Shown here in pieces: positions 5,437 to 5,552 of a stretch of 5,552 nucleotides of DNA. The number at the start of each line of letters is the position of its first letter. The first letter of the stretch is position 1. Origin of the DNA: an uncultured Clostridia bacterium. GTDB lineage: Bacteria; Bacillota_A; Clostridia; TANB77; CAG-508. The notes beneath the pieces are model-generated. The model was not told the origin of the DNA. It saw only the letters and a list, made by a program, of their open reading frames with translations, and did no database searches. Location of the stretch: positions 1-5,552 of the forward strand of contig CANQZZ010000094.1 of the NCBI GenBank assembly GCA_947628465.1, written 5' to 3'. The position numbers and the translations under genes were made by a program.

Positions 5437-5552
5437 ATGAAATTTGTCAAAGGAATGCTTATAGGAACTATGGTAGCAGCAGGTGTAGCAATGATGTATA
5501 ATGATGGAATGATGAATAAAAAAAGAATTATGAGGAGAGGAAAACAACTAGC
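5437..5552 (+). CDS. Small membrane-anchored protein, N-terminal part only (runs off window end)
   Basis: Thirty-eight complete codons are visible. The start is well supported by AAAGGAGA (5421-5428) eight bases before the ATG. The protein begins MKFVKGMLIGTMVAAGVAMM, a single N-terminal hydrophobic segment (about 4-20) with small residues. A basic, methionine-rich stretch follows (MMNKKRIMRRGKQL). This arrangement resembles short YtxH-like hypothetical proteins of Clostridia, but too little is present to assign a family. It lies 58 bases after the second TauE half with no hairpin between and no convincing promoter, so it may be the last gene of the same operon. Confidence 0.75.
   Translation, partial: MKFVKGMLIGTMVAAGVAMMYNDGMMNKKRIMRRGKQL

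Noticed and set aside
1..5552. CRISPR arrays, tRNA or rRNA genes, insertion sequences
   Set aside because: No regularly spaced repeats, no cloverleaf-like GC-rich stretch and no transposase-like reading frame were found on either strand.

Overview
The window looks like a low-GC, AT-codon-biased Firmicutes chromosome, most likely an anaerobic Clostridia-type gut bacterium. The reasons are the very AT-rich intergenic DNA, strong AGGAGG-type ribosome binding sites, near-consensus TATAAT promoters, and housekeeping proteins of Firmicutes character. Genus or species cannot be named from the sequence alone.

Left part (1-3868, all + strand): a complete glmS (glucosamine-6-phosphate synthase) lies behind its own promoter, with no sign of a glmS ribozyme in the 91 visible leader bases. 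It is followed by ruvA (Holliday junction binding protein, true start ATG at 2014) and, 12 bases later, by rarA (mgsA, AAA+ replication-recombination ATPase). rarA carries a one-base insertion exactly inside the Walker A codons (T2781 or C2782). Removing it restores a complete 413-residue RarA. ruvB is not next to ruvA here; rarA takes that place.

Middle (3869-4380): a GC-richer imperfect hairpin of about 60 nt of unknown role (3875-3936) is followed by a bidirectional terminator (3953-3992) shared with a convergent minus-strand XRE-family regulator (4002-4217, GTG start). The 163-bp divergent intergenic region holds a promoter on each strand and two palindromes placed on the regulator's own promoter and predicted start site. 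This is the layout expected for autoregulation.

Right part (4381-5552, + strand): a probable operon of a small charged helical protein of unknown function (83 aa) and two tandem half-length TauE/SafE-family (DUF81) membrane proteins of 114 and 130 aa. Each half carries the same motif set, so together they equal one normal-length transporter. A small membrane-anchored protein follows and runs off the window end. The most interesting points are the split TauE/SafE pair with its small partner gene and nearby regulator, and the exact, Walker-A-destroying frameshift in an otherwise pristine rarA. Nothing in the window is clear proof of a new defence or mobile system.
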